From positions 7,815,501-7,879,500 of the forward strand of contig NC_135362.1 in assembly GCF_051622035.1 (NCBI RefSeq): 64,000 bases of DNA, read 5' to 3'. The translations under genes were made by a program, and so were the position numbers. Below the pieces are notes generated by a model. It was not told where the DNA came from. It saw only the letters and a list, made by a program, of their open reading frames with translations, and made no database searches. How positions within the stretch are numbered: position 1 is the stretch's first letter; each line of letters opens with the position of its first letter. Positions 13,901-28,900 of this stretch are shown here, in pieces. The DNA is from Arctopsyche grandis. Its lineage: Eukaryota; Arthropoda; Insecta; Trichoptera; Hydropsychidae.

Positions 13901-16900
13901 TCATCATTCATATGTAATACGTAAACAAAAGTATATACTTTTGACAGTTGACAGTTGTCAATAGCGGAAGACTGCAACGTTACCACTTTTTGTATCTATT
14001 CTAATGCTAAAATCTATTATTTCGAATGATCGTTTCACATTTTTAATGGTCACTATACGAGATTGTTTAATGTACCGAAAATAAAGCAAATTTTTAATGC
14101 ACAAACATTTTTTTTAAGATACAAAATATTTTTTTCAATGTACAGTTAAATTGCACCCAAAAAATTACAATCTACACTCAATCATTCGTTACACCCGATA
14201 TTGATAAAACACATATATATAAGATTTATTCAAAATGTCGTCACACACACCCGAAGACTCGCTTATGCAATGATCGGTACAATCGGCGAAATCCTCAAAT
14301 TGATAATCGCAAGTATCCCAGAGGCACTCGTATATGAAACCGGCATAGCGTGGTTTGTCCGCTTGCTGTAAAAGAATACGTCGAAGCGTTTAGAGAATAT
14401 CTGATCATTTGTTGGGTACATAAACGGCTGCATATATACGGAGTATATGCGTGTAAATTTACAGATTCGGAGCCCCTGGCCGTGGTCTCCTCGTTGCACT
14501 TGGCAGCCTTCTCCTCCCACATTTGCTTGGTTGACACGGGTAAAGATTTCCATTCGTTGCCGACTAATCGAGATATCTCGCCTAAAAATTCAATCAGATT
14601 AATAAACTCGGCACTCAACCATCGATCGAACGAAATGTAAAAAATAAAATAATAAAAAAAACACTGATTAAATACTCAGGTAATTAATTACCAAATGTTG
14701 AATCTGGATTACTTGCAGATATTTGTTTACGGACATCACTGGAATATAAAATATAACCTGTAACCAGTTTCTTTCCGTCTTTTTTCTTCTTTCCAGAGGC
14801 GGCTTGGGTTCCTCCGCCGCCTTGCACATTAGCCAACGGAGTAGCAGGACTTGATATTGTACCGCCCATGATACCACCCATCGACAACGGTGTAGCCGGC
14901 GATGCTAGAGAAGACTCGTCTAAAGAATTCTCCAACAGCATCTCTACATCCTCGGCTTTCAACGAGTCGGAATAGCTGCCGTATTTGATATCCTGAAACA
15001 CGAAACACCATTTCAATTAATAAAAGAAAGCGACGGCCGCAACGAGCTATCTTACATACAAAAATTCAATACTGACATACTGAGCCAAAAATTGATTAAG
15101 CGTTTAACAAAAATGCGAAAAATCTTATTTAAAAATAATATAAACAATAATAATCGAAATAAATCAAATAAACTTTTAAAATATTGTATTATTGCTGTTG
15201 ACATGTACGACATGCTACATTTAAGTGTTTCACATTTTTGTTCACCAATTTTGACAAAGCCAATACATAATATAATGAAATAATACACGATACAAAACTA
15301 CATTAATTATAGGAACGAAACACGTGGTTTTCAAACTAGAAAATGAAAATGAATGCATAAAAATAATAATCTACTCATAATTTTTATCAAATTGTTCTCG
15401 TTCATTAATTAACCTTCTGGATGCTAAATCACAAAATAATCATGCCTAAATATTTTATAAATACATTTTAACTAGTATAAATATCTTTTCACCAATACAA
15501 GCAGTGAAAATGTATCGAACAAAGAATTTACAACTTACTACCAACCCTAACAACCTAATCTTAAATGAATAAAACCAACCCTAACTTAGCCGTTTGCCCG
15601 CGGCCGTCTTCTATGGAAGCTTTGCGCGACAAGTCTGTAGCGCAGCTGACTTCCATAGAATTTCTGAACTTTGCACGGGATTTTGAGCCTTATATGCGCC
15701 TATTTTAACTGTTTTAAGGTTCAAAATTGGTTGAATATATTACTGAGAGTTGAATGCCATCTATTCAATTTGCTTAAAATGAATATATACCAGTCAAAAT
15801 TAGTTTTTTGTGGAACCATATTGAAACCTCGTTTATGTGACGTCACGTCTGTTGAACAATGGCGACGATACGTTTCAATTGTATGAAGAATGATTATTTG
15901 ACAATTAAGCCAAAACTACGAGATATATTATGAATTTTATTGTTTAAAATAATACTTTATGTGTTAATTAACATATCTGGTTACTTGAGTAAATATTGAA
16001 ATCTGTATTCTTGGTCGAAAACTCGATTGCCAAATTCGCGAAAAAGATGCCGCGTACACGGCACTATATTTATTGCCACGGGCAAAGGGTTAAGCTAACC
16101 CAACCTAACCTTTAAATAATACTAACCCTAATAACCTAATCTTAAATGAACAAAACCAACCCTGAAAATGTAACTTGTTATGATTTCACTGAAACGTCAT
16201 TGAAAATATATTTTCACTGATGTTATAATTTCACTGTGACATATATACCAGTCAAAGTTAGCCCCAATGCTCCTTCCTGGGCAATTATAAACATTGATAA
16301 ACAATTAACTGAGCATCTATGGATAAATAAACAAACATTTCGTAGTATTTTATAAATCAGCAAATTCATGGTGTCAACAAAATCGATGGTCAGCATTCAA
16401 AAGGTTAATCAAATACCGTTCACTAACTTTCTGTTCTTTCTTGAATTTTACGATAAGATAAGCAGTTTGTGCCAAATTAGCGCCAACCCAATCAAATGGC
16501 ATCCAAATGGTTAAATAAACGTAGACATTTCAAGACTATTGAATCAAACAGCTCAAAAGTAAACCATATATAAAAATAATAAGGGGAAGCAACAACACTA
16601 ACGAAAACTCATATGTTCAAAAATGAAAAGAAAAAGTATACACAGAAGAAATTCAAATTTTTACTATACTTTTCTTCGGCAAATTTACTGTTAGTGTATC
16701 AATTTTTAGCTGTGTATGCATCGAACACAGTCATTTTTATTAGAGTTATATCTCACCAAATCCACGAAAGAATTGGAAGATATGGGAAGAGAAGAAAAAT
16801 TTGCTCTTATTACATGTGGAAGTTGGCCTGCTACTCCTGAAGCATCCTGTCCATTGGCTAATTGCGGAGGACCCAGCGCACGAGGAAACCAATACAACTG

Positions 16901-19900
16901 AAACATTCACAACGCACAGATAAATAACCACATTCCAACATTAATATCATCATTTATACACTGAAACATACCTCGTCTGGAGTAACAGCTTCCGTGTGCT
17001 CATATTTTCTAAGTGCCGTCTTCAACTTACGAGACACTCTATTCGATTCGTCGTACAGAGCTTCACACACGAATATATCCGCTTCCGGTATTTCCGTAGG
17101 ACGATCTAAACAAGCAATACAAATCAATCGTACTACAATACAAGTGTATATGTATATAACATTGCAAAAAATAAAAAAAACCAACACTTTAAATATTCAT
17201 CATAGTGCAAAACGGCACACTTTCCGACGATGCCAATCAGAGGACTTGAATCGTGTACAGCTGTTAGCATCACCTCCTGTTTATAAAACACCTAAAAGTG
17301 GAACCCAATTCATAAATAAATTACACAGACCTTAAAAATGCTATAAACGGCCTTACAAATTCACCTTATTAACGGTGCCGGCCACTTCCGACGGGAATAT
17401 AAGCCACGGTCCTCGGAAATAGCATTTCCCACTGAAACACAAACATACGTCAAAAGATAATAAATTGAATTTATAAACGGAGATCATATGATTCATCACT
17501 CACTCTTTGGTTTCCCATATAGTATCGACTTGGGCTATCATTTGCTTTCCCCCATCGGTCACCACGTAAACGTAATCGCCGGTTTTTATAACGCCGGAAC
17601 AAACTGTATTGTATTGTTCGTAATAGGTGTTTTCGTCGTCGGAGCCGAGCGGGTTATAAAAAACGACGTTCTAAAACATTTAACATAAATATAGGAATGA
17701 TTTTTAAACGAGCCGTATGTGTGGTTGGCCAAACTGCTAGGGATAAAGTGTGTGTGGTATGCATGAGGGACCGGATGCGTGTTGCTATGGTCACTTGTTG
17801 GAGAACAAGCCGGACGATATGGTTATAATAAATAGTTCTGACTGAATCTGCGCTTTTCACTTGGAATCCTTCACATCCGGATCCTATATAAATAATAAAG
17901 ACAACTAATCATGTATGTATTATATAGATATGACACGAGTACATAACTATGATCATAAAAAATAACTAGCCAGCAGCATGGTTGGTTGGTAGGGCTTTTG
18001 CCGAGCACCGAGAGGCGCCGGGTTCGATCCCGTGAGTTGACCTCGATTGAAAATAATTTATTCCGAGTATATTTGTAATGCTGCTGGTCAGACTTGGATA
18101 TTTGTGACTCCAGGTCGATCGTTTCCAATCAGAGTTTGCCAATTTTTCGGATTTTAATTGAAACGGTTCCAACAAATTGCTGCAAATTTACATATCTGAC
18201 CATGAATGTATGAGTGTATTTCATTGTTGAAACGCTTCCTCGATTAAATTGGCTAAAAACCTTCCTATCTACTATGTCACCACTATTTGAGTATGATTAA
18301 TGTACAATAAAATTTATGTACTGGTTAAAATACATAGATGTAGAGTTTTCAGTGTCTCGTAGTTCAGCGACTTATGTAATAAAAATGTTGCATTGTTTGT
18401 AATTGGCGAAGAAGGCGCATTGGGGTTTACCTGGTAGGCATTCCTGGTATATATATGTATGTATATAATAATAGTTAAATAAACAGATATAAATATGTAT
18501 CTATTGTGTTATGGAAGGAACAACTGTACTATGAAAAGCATATTTTACCAAACTATTGTAAAGCCAGCAATATAGCTGAGTGGCTAGCGTATAATGTCAG
18601 CAGCATAGCTTCTGCTTAGCGTCGAGAGGCGCCGGGTTCAATCCCATGAGCTGGCCTCGATTGAAAAGAATTTTTCTGAGTATATCTGTAGTGCTGCTGG
18701 TCAGACCTGGATATTTGTGACTTCAGGTCGATCGTTTCCTATCAGAGTTTGCCAATTTTCTCTGATTTCATTGTTGAAACGGTTCCCATTAAAATTGGCT
18801 AAATATCCTTCCTACCTACTATGTCACCACTATTTGAGATTGATTAATGTACAATAAAATTTATGTACAATTCATAGATGTCTCGTTAATTTGCGAGTTT
18901 TTCAGTGTCTCGTAATTCAGCGACTTGTATAATAGTCAAAAAATGATGCAATGTTTGTAATTGACCAGGAAGGCGCATTGGAGTTACCTGTAAGGCCTTC
19001 CTGGTATATATGTAAAATAAATAAATAATGCTAACAACTGAGGGTTGCAGGCTAGACCTTGGAATTATGTGACTCCGGCTCGATCGTTTCCTGTCAAATT
19101 TTGCAAATTTATCCGATTTCATTTTTGAAACGGTTCCAATCAAATTGGCCACCTATCCACATTATTAAAAATTATAAATTTATACATAGTAGATACATAT
19201 GTATGTAAAAATTAATGCATATACAAAAAAAAGCATATTTATAAAACTATAATTTTCTAAATATACAATACTTTACCGGTCTCTCTTTTTCTTGAACATT
19301 TTCCAATATTTCCAATTCGGCCAGTTCGTCCTTATGCTTTTCAACTCGTTCCCTAAAAACTGACATGACTCTCTTCGGTTCCAATGCATCAACGCGAGGT
19401 ACGAATTGTTCATTTTCGCCGGTCGACGGCCAAATCTTTATCTTTTTAAAGGTTCTTGTCCTAATCGAATAACGAGACTCGCAAACGAAAACGTCCTTAT
19501 CGGCATAACCTAATTAAAAAAATAAATTATGCAATGAAAACGATTCTATACAACGATGGATATTTACTTCAATTAAGACATGCTCATTAGTCTGACCTTC
19601 AGGCTTCGTTTTAAAGTAGTCCTTGACATTCATCACACAACATTTCCCAATGACTTGATCTAAAGGTATAGCCAGATACGATTCCGTTTTGAAAACTTCC
19701 TGCTCTAAGAAACGACGAGTGGTCACATGATAAGTTTCGTGAGGTCTAAAATTGAAAACGCACACTTTAGAAAGTCTATTAAAACATTGAAACAGAAATT
19801 TCAAAAGAAAAAACCATACTGACCTAAAATAGCAATTACCATAAACCATAGGTACATCTTCTGAATTCGTCCAGATGCGATCTATTTGCAAAATATTGAT

Positions 19901-22900
19901 CTCTTGGTGTCCTTTCTTTCCTTGGAAATAAATAAAGTCACCTTTATTATATTGCGTTTGAGATAGCGGTTGTCCTCCGGTCGGTATGCTGCTTTCATCA
20001 CAACTAGAACTAAAATTAAGCATCATTTTGTACATTTCATATAAAAATGTTGAATCAATAGAAATAAATAAAATTACCGTGTTTCATTATCATCGTCTGT
20101 TTGCTCTTCGAGCATCTTGCACTGCTTGACGACTTCCACGGCCGATAATACGTCTTCTTTCTTGAAACGAAGAGCCGGTGATTGTAAAATGGCACCGTCG
20201 CCGCACAGCTGATCCCTCGTCGCAACGTAAAACAGTTGCATTTCAACGGAATCCTCGAAAACTTGACTATCAGTGCGCGAAAGATTTCTAGCCCTACAAA
20301 AAAAAAATGCAAACTTAAGATATCTATGTAATTTCTTAAAAGTATATACCGTACAATAAATTCAAACAAAAGCATACCTATCCCAAACGGCAAACAAATC
20401 TTCTTGAAAATGATCCAATCGCTTATACAATCCTTTGTCTAAACGACGCTTTATTAAATCGAGCGAAACACCACGGACCTTTGAACCGTTCATATCGTCA
20501 TGTTCGGGAAGCTCGGCCATACTATCAGAAAAGCATCTGAAATAAAATTCAATGTTTAATTTTTATTTTATACAAATATATATACCAGCAAGGCCTAAAA
20601 GATGAAGGGAACGATTTAAACGTCCATTATATAAAATATAGGTATATTCAAAAAGGTTTCTGTACTTAACAAAAAATTGTATGCATTTCTAAATAACGGA
20701 TACAAATTGCATTAGAAAATTTACTTCGATCATTGAAAAAAATGTTTGCTACTTAAAAAGTGGATGAAATGTGCATTAAAATGACAGATGAAATTTATCG
20801 GCAACGTCTCTACTGGATTCCTTCTTTTTTATTTATAAATGATTTCTAGCCGTGTTGAATTATTTATTCTTCAGCTTGCGACCTTCGAAAGCTACGACTC
20901 TACGACCTGACATCATCATTTATATTCATACGTCATACGTAAACAAAAGTAAACACTTTTGACAGTTGACAGTTGTCAATAGCGGAAGACTGCAACTTTG
21001 ACACTTTTTGTATCTATTCTAATGCTAAAATCTATTTTTTCGAATGATCGTTTCATATTTTGAATGGTCACTTTATAATGCCTAAATATTTTATTCGATG
21101 CACAATACCAGATTGTTTAATGCACCGAAAATAATGACAGATACAGATTGCAATAGAGACTTTGCTTTGATCATGGAAAAAAATATTTATTACTTAAAAA
21201 GCGGATGAAATGTGTATTAAAATGACAGATGAACTGTATCGGAAACATCGCGAATACCAAAATACGAACCGACAACGACCAACGCTTCTCTCTACTGGAT
21301 TCCTTCTTTTTTTTTACTCTTCAGCTTGCGACCTTCGACACCTACGAACTTGGCTTCGACTCCACGACCTAACATCATCATTCATATGTAATACGTAAAC
21401 AAAAGTATACACTTTTGACAGTTGACAGTTGTCAATAGCGGAAGACTGCAACGTTGCCACTTTTTGTATCTATTCTAATGCTAAAATCTATTTTTTCGAA
21501 TGATCGTTTCATATTTTGAATGGTCACTTTATAATGCCTAAATATTTTATTCGATGCACAATACGAGATTGTTTAATGCACCGAAAATAATGCAAATTTG
21601 TAATGCACAAACATTTTTTTTAAGATACAAAGTATTTTTCTCAATGTACAGTTAAATCGCACCCAAAGGTAAATCCCAATGCTCCTTCCTGGCCAATTAT
21701 ACACATTATTAAGCAACTTAGAGAGCAATTTTACAGAGCATCATAGAGACATCTATGGATAAATTTGACACTTTTTTTGCATTTTATATTACATTTTATA
21801 AATCAGCAAATTTGAGATGCCGAAAACTCAAATTTTGTGAGAAATAGGACAAGGATGCCAATTTGTTGGAACCGTTTCAATGAAATCACATAAATTGGCA
21901 AACTCTCATAGGAAACGATCGACCTGGAGTCACACATCCAAGGTCCTATATCCCATTGAGTTGTCAGCAGTGGCGGACTGGGACTGAAATCAGTGCATGC
22001 CAGGAGTCAAAGGGGGCCCCCCCAGGGTTAAAAAAATTTGTCCCCCCCCCCCATATAACAAAATTTTCTTCTTTCCACCACGCTAAAAATCAAGGGGAAA
22101 AAATAAATGAAATTTACAAAAATGGGAATAAACAAATTCAGGTACAAGAAAAATGGCAAAAGCAAAATAGATCCACAAATTTCATTCTACAGATATTTCG
22201 TTTTAACCCTTGTCCTGGGTAAATAGAATGCGGCATAAAAGCGGCTTTTACTTTCGGTAGAAAACAATCAGGGACGTCATTTCAGCTTTTTCTTGGGGGG
22301 GGCAGGCAAAGATTGGTCAAATTGAATTTTTTTTCAAAAAATCTTTTTTATATCAGAATAAAAATGGAAAATATCCTTTACCTTATTGACTTATAAAATA
22401 TAAAAAAAAGGAACTTATTTTTGAAAAAGTAATTATAAAAAAATATTATGTAAAAAGAGAAAAAAGCGCCGCAGGCGAAAATTTTTTTCCACAAATCTTC
22501 ACATGGTCAACATTAATCGACCATCAAACTGAGTCATCAAAAAACTATCAATTAACTTAATTTCTACCAACTGTCTTTTCACTTTATCTATGTACATATG
22601 TAAGTACGTAATAACAATAGATAAATTTTTGTTTTGTTTTTCTTCAAAGCACATAACAGCGATTATTTTATTAGTTACCCAAAAATAACATATGTACATA
22701 AGAAATAAACGTAGCATTCATAGATCCATAGTATCTCATTAATCATTAAATTCATAATATTTTCTAAATTCACACTGTTCCTTAATTTAGGGGGGCAAGT
22801 GCCCCCCTATGCCCCCCCCAAATTACGTCCCTGAAAAAAATGCATAATATTTTCAATTAATGTTAATCGAAAATCGGGATTTTGGGGAGGGGGCCCCTAT

Positions 22901-25900
22901 CCTATATTTCTATTTACATGGATGTGTCTAGATTAAGAATAGATTTTATATTCGGAAACTGTTTAAAATTGTGTATTTAAATCTTACTATATCATCGAAG
23001 TATAATCAAATGTTATTTTGAAAGTATGGAGTAAATTTAAATCGTTGTTTGATGATTAATCGTCTTATCAAAATTCCTTTAAGCAGTTCTGTTTATATTA
23101 TTCACGAAAATTTGTTTATTCCCATTTATATTTCAGTAGTTAGTTGTTACATAGGTATTGGTATATACATAATATTGACGTTGGAAATGGGCCCACGCAA
23201 ATTTTGAAACTTACACGATTCGAGCCTAATAAAAAAAGTTAACCGATCCTTGGGCTGTTAAAGCAGGTATTAGTTGTTTGTGTATATAGTAAGAAATTTG
23301 TTTTGTTGAAATACCCAAACTTTAGGTCCCAAAGTTGCAATATACTATAAATAGTTAAAAAGTTATTTACTTTTACTGAGGGCCCATATTTTCTAACTGA
23401 TAGTGGGGCCCACATGCCATCGGGCATGTTCGCTTGTATGGCCAGTCCGCCACTGGTTGTCAGCATTACATGCTAACTACTGATCTACACTGCTGGTTAG
23501 CTATTACATACATATACTATGGTGGTGGCTGACTCATATTTGTATCATGTTGGGTGCACAACGCTTACTGGCCGCTGATACATATATGATTCACGACTGC
23601 GCATATATATTTTTCGTGCATAATATATTTTTCACATAAACGAAAACGTGATACAAAATTGTATCATCGGCCACAAACGATTGATGCAAAGGTGATACAA
23701 AAATATATCGGTCACTAAGCGTTGTGCACCCAACATGATACAAATATGAGTCAGCGGCCACCATCGTGTTAAAAATAATATTAAAAAAATGTATTTTACC
23801 TTCCCTCCTCATCTTGATGATTGTATACAGTAGTGAAGAGAGTCATTAAAAGCTCTTGAACGACTGATGCAACATCCGGTACAGTATCTTCGTCCTCTCT
23901 GTAAAACATGAGCATTATTAATAAGCTCATACTCATTTTTAGGCAATAGCATATATGCACATATGTATGTAGATATTAATATTATATTTCACCTCAGTAA
24001 TTGTTTAGTCTGAAGACAAACTCGCTGCAGATCAAGTGCGTCCTTGTAGATTTGCGAATCCGGTTCATTATACTTACAAGCGTTATCAAACATTAAAACA
24101 AAATCCGAAGCCAACTCCTTGACTGACAGATAGTTGCCGCTTTTCAATTTGTGAGCTATGCGTTCCATATCAATAGGATTCTTAATTAGTTCGTAATAAT
24201 CAGGATATTCAGATTTGTTCGGCAGCTTCATGAATATGAGAGCCAGTTGGCGGTTGCCTTTCGGTTCTTTGTAATCTCTAATAGTGTCGTACAGAGTTCT
24301 CAACTTCTGATCTAGAGGCGATGCGTTTTTAGACTTGGTCTTGGTCTTGACTGAAGATCGGCTGCGATCGGTCGACGTCATCTCTTTGACTTTTTCACTC
24401 AAAACTTTCTCGAGTATGTTGGCGTCTTCATATATCATCGAACACTCTTCGTTATACTGGCGACAGTTCAAAAACATCAACTTGAAATCGGCTACAATTT
24501 GCTCCAAAGAAGTGTACCTATCATTCTGAAAATTCACATAAAATAATAACAACTAATGATTTTACATACACATCGCTTTTATTCAGGAAGTTTTCTATAC
24601 GTACTTTGATATTAGATTCAATTGTTAGCATATCGATGGGCTTTTCAATCACATTATAATAGTCGGGATACAGCTTCTTGGAAGGTTTTTCCATGAACAG
24701 TAACATCGGCTCTCTACCGTCGGAGCAAGTAAAGTCACGCAGGTGTCTCTGTAAAGCGTGTAACTTTTTCTTCAGAGGAAGTGAGGTGCCTCCACCCTTC
24801 GTGGGCGTATTGGAATTCCCCGAATTGGAACTACCTGGAGGCGACGAAACAGGAAGAGGATTTGAACGAGGACGACCTAACGAGTCAAACACACAAAAAT
24901 GTATATTTTAAGAGCGCTTGCATCCACACCGATACGAGCCGGACGGAATGCGTGAAAAGTTATCGTCGATTCCTCCGTCGGTATTGCTTTCGATATTGGT
25001 GTGCGTACAGACGGCCTTAAGATTAAATTCACGACAACACTGATTGACTTGAACATGACAAACCTCGTCCCCTAGCAACGGAACTTTTCACCGACAGAAG
25101 GCTTTCGTCGTCGTCCGAAGAAGAATCCTGCGCTATGTCCAACAATTCGTGCACCCTCTGTTGCATTAACCGTTGCAATTTAACAGAATCTTTATACAAC
25201 CTGCGCAAACCGTACAAAAATGTAAACATCAATGGATTTAGCCTTATATTTACTTATGTACATACGTATCATGAACTATATACCTTGAAGTGTGAACATT
25301 GTACTGCTTGGCATTCTCGAACATGATATTCATATCACCGGCGACTTCACATAACGTTCCGTAAGCGCCTCTTTTGATCTTGTCCTTGATTTGAGATAGT
25401 GAAACTGGATTTTTAATTTCTTTATAATAATCAGGATAGAATCTTTTCGACGGCAGCTTCCAAAAAGCTTCAGAAAGAGAAGCCCCTATACATTTAATTT
25501 TTAAATCATCATAAATACAGTCGAACTCGTTAACGCAAACAAAGCTTTATACAGGGTTGATACAATGCGAGTAACCCCTAGCCCATATACATGGTATACA
25601 GTCTCAAAAATCACCCCCTGGAGTGTTTTCGGTGATATTTTATCCTGGCTTAACAGTGATCGATAGCGGTGAATACCATATTTGAAAAAATGTAGAAACA
25701 TGTGCACTCTGCACGTGCAACTACACCCGAATTCGGTTTGGGGAACACCCACTGTTGCAGCGGGATACAAGGACGTGACGTTCCATACTATACAGTGTGT
25801 TTTCGCCATTACCCAGACCAAGTAGCTTGGACGTTACTCGTAGCGTGCGTGATCTATAGGTAATTCAAACGTCTTTGGAAGCTGTTATCCAACTCAAGTA

Positions 25901-28900
25901 AATTCGATCGCATTTAACTATGCCGATTTTAGCCGTTCTTAAATGAAGGCGGAGAGTTGAAAGTATGTATATAGGAAAAAAAGTCAGAACCAGCGACAAT
26001 GCGGTTTGTAAAGCAGTATGTTACTGTATGTATCTCTATCGACATAGTCAGCTCGTGAGGATGGATGCTCTATCTGATCTTGAGTTTGTCTACGAGTTAA
26101 TTTATCTTGGGTCAATGCTATCGGATGACGGAAGGTGTGAGACTGTGTGACACAGCAAAACACAATGTCGAAATTTGGAAGGATTCTGGCATCACCATGT
26201 CTACGAAAATGTGTCTGGTCCGAGCTTTGGTCTTCCCCATATTTCTATACGGAGTGAAAACATGCATGGTACAAGCTCGAGAAAGGCAAAGAATAGACGC
26301 TAAATGTGGTGCTGGAGACGGATGCTTGGAATCCCTTGGACAGCAAAAAGAACCAATGCCTCAATCCTGCAAGAGCTGAGGGTTGGTTCCAGTTCTTTGG
26401 TGACCATCACCAACAAGATGGAATGACCAGATCAAGGCTGCCACTAGGAAACAGTTGACGAATCACTGTGAGCTGAGGGCTGGAGGACCATGATGGGACG
26501 CATTATGGAGGATAAAAGACAAGAAATTCACGACCATCAGATATGAAGAAAGCAAACAGATAGAAGTATCTTTCTGCTACACCTCACGAAGAAAATGATA
26601 ATACATCACGCCTTTAAATCTATTTGTAGGCCCAGATTCTTCTGTTCGCTGAATGGAAGCGGGCTTAATGAATTTCAATCTATTTTTCAACATGACCGTG
26701 ACCATGTCTTATACATTGCAGTACCGGATCCGTCATTTTAAAATTGTCCAAGAAACGATTACGAGTCAACCACGTTTACAAGTCATTTTGATGTCTAAGT
26801 CAGTCTCGGTTACTCGCATTGTGTCAACCTGGTATTAGTGAGATCTTATGACAGGGGTCTCGAAACCGAAAAAAATTACAAAGTGGGTAAAAATGAATAA
26901 TGAAACCCAGAAGAACCCAAAAGAATAGGCATAGGCACTTCTTGAACTTCACTCCAACAACGAATTTCAAATAACAATGAGTTCACAAATAAAACCAACA
27001 TACTAATCCATGTTTATGTTACAGTTGAAGTGTATCTTCCAGTTGTAATATATTCCATCTAACCTGGTACCAACTACCGTCATAGTTGAAGTGTATTTTC
27101 AGTTGTAATATATTCTGACTAGTTGGAATATATTCCGTCTGACCCACGTAAGTTGATTCATATGACGAATTACATTCCATCTGGTCAAAATACATTACAA
27201 CTGAAAATACGGTTCAACTATAAGTTGGTACCAGGTTAGATGGAAAGGTTGGGTTTCAAGGAAAAGGTCATTCGACTAGTAAATTGATTTGGAAAGTCAC
27301 ATTTTTGTTTTGAACACATTCTTAGAGTTATCATAATACGCTACTCATTACCTTTATTCGTAATACCTAGCAAGTATTAACGCATTATTGAATTCTAAAG
27401 CATACGTAAAAACATCAGAGCTGTTAAAACTGAACTGTTATATTACAACTGACGCGCACATTATTGAAAGTGTATTTGCGCTTGAAGAGATGCAATTTAC
27501 TAGTTGAATTGTATTCGAATATGAATGACCAAAAACGCAAGTTGGAATATATAACAACTGAAAATACACTTCGAATGTAACATACATATATACAATGTCA
27601 ATACGTTTACTAAAAATGTATTAACACACCATAAGCGGGTCACGTAGTACTATGTTTCATATGAGCATGACGAGAAATGCGGGATACGTAGTATTACGTT
27701 TGATATTGGTTCATCACGGAAGGCGGGATAATATATATTTAGAATAAGTTTATTCTAAATATATATTATCCCTTTGCCCGCGGCAATAAATATAGCGAAC
27801 AAGTCCTGTACGCGGCACCTATTTCGCGAATTTGGCAATCAAGTTTTCGACCTTAAATATAGATTTTAATATTTACTCAAGTAACCAGATATGTTAATTA
27901 ACACATAAAGTATTATTTTAAACAATAAAATACATAATATATCTCGTAGTTTTGGATTAATTGTCAAATAATCATTCTTCATAATTGTATGAAGACGTGA
28001 CGTCACATAAACGAGGTTTCAGTATGGTTCCACAAAAAACTAATTTTTGACTGGTATATATTCATTTTAAGCAAATTTAATAGATGGCATTCAACTCAGT
28101 AATATATTCAACCAATTTTGAACCTTAAAACAGTTGAAATAGGCGCATATAAGGTTCAAAATCCCGTGCAAAGTTCAGAAATTCTATGGAAGACGGCCGC
28201 GGGCAAACGGTTAAACGATTTTTAAAATCTATTGTATTTATTCGCGCAGCCTTGTGATTTTGCCCGCTACCGCTAGTCACCGCAAAAAAAAAAATTCGCC
28301 CGCTTACGATGTGTTAATTCGATTTTAATTGAATTTAATGGGTCTACGTGACGAGCCAGAATGTCAAATTACAGAAAACACAAATATCGGAAGGCAAAGA
28401 TCGAAAATCGAAAGATCAAAAAAAAAGGGTGCATGGTAAACGGTATATACTCACTTAATTTGCGCGAGCAGGATACAACAGGAACAAGAGGAACAGGCTT
28501 TTTCTCCCATATTCTGCGCGCGCACATTAATACGGGAGGAAAAGCCTGTTCCTCTTGTTCCTGTTGTATCCTGCTCGCGCAAATTAAGTGAGTATGTACC
28601 GTTTACCATGCATCCTTTTTTTTTTGATATTTCGACTTAAGATCTTTCGATTTTCGATCTTTGCCTTCCGATATTTGTGTTTTCTGTAATTTAACATTCT
28701 GGCTCGTGACGGAGACCGGAATTTAATATATATATGGAAGTAAGTTTGACTGTAGATTAAACAAAACCAAACAAAGAGATCTTAACCATTAGGACCTTGA
28801 CAATCTTTAACGGTGTCAAACAGTCGCCATTGTGGACTGTCCTTACAGGTGCCGGATTCATTGTCGCTATCCATTTTTTCAGTGTCGCTGTCCATTGTAT

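Noticed and set aside
17830-17880. Possible polybromo exon between the two BAH blocks (acceptor TATATAG before GATCCGGATGTG)
   Set aside because: Exon 19509-19277 ends in phase 0 and joins 17670 in frame, matching the family; including this piece adds an early stop.
18020-18034. tRNA genes suggested by B-box-like GGTTCGATCCC sequences (also near 49815, 62135 and 62810)
   Set aside because: No full cloverleaf can be formed; the motifs are heads of tRNA-derived SINEs.
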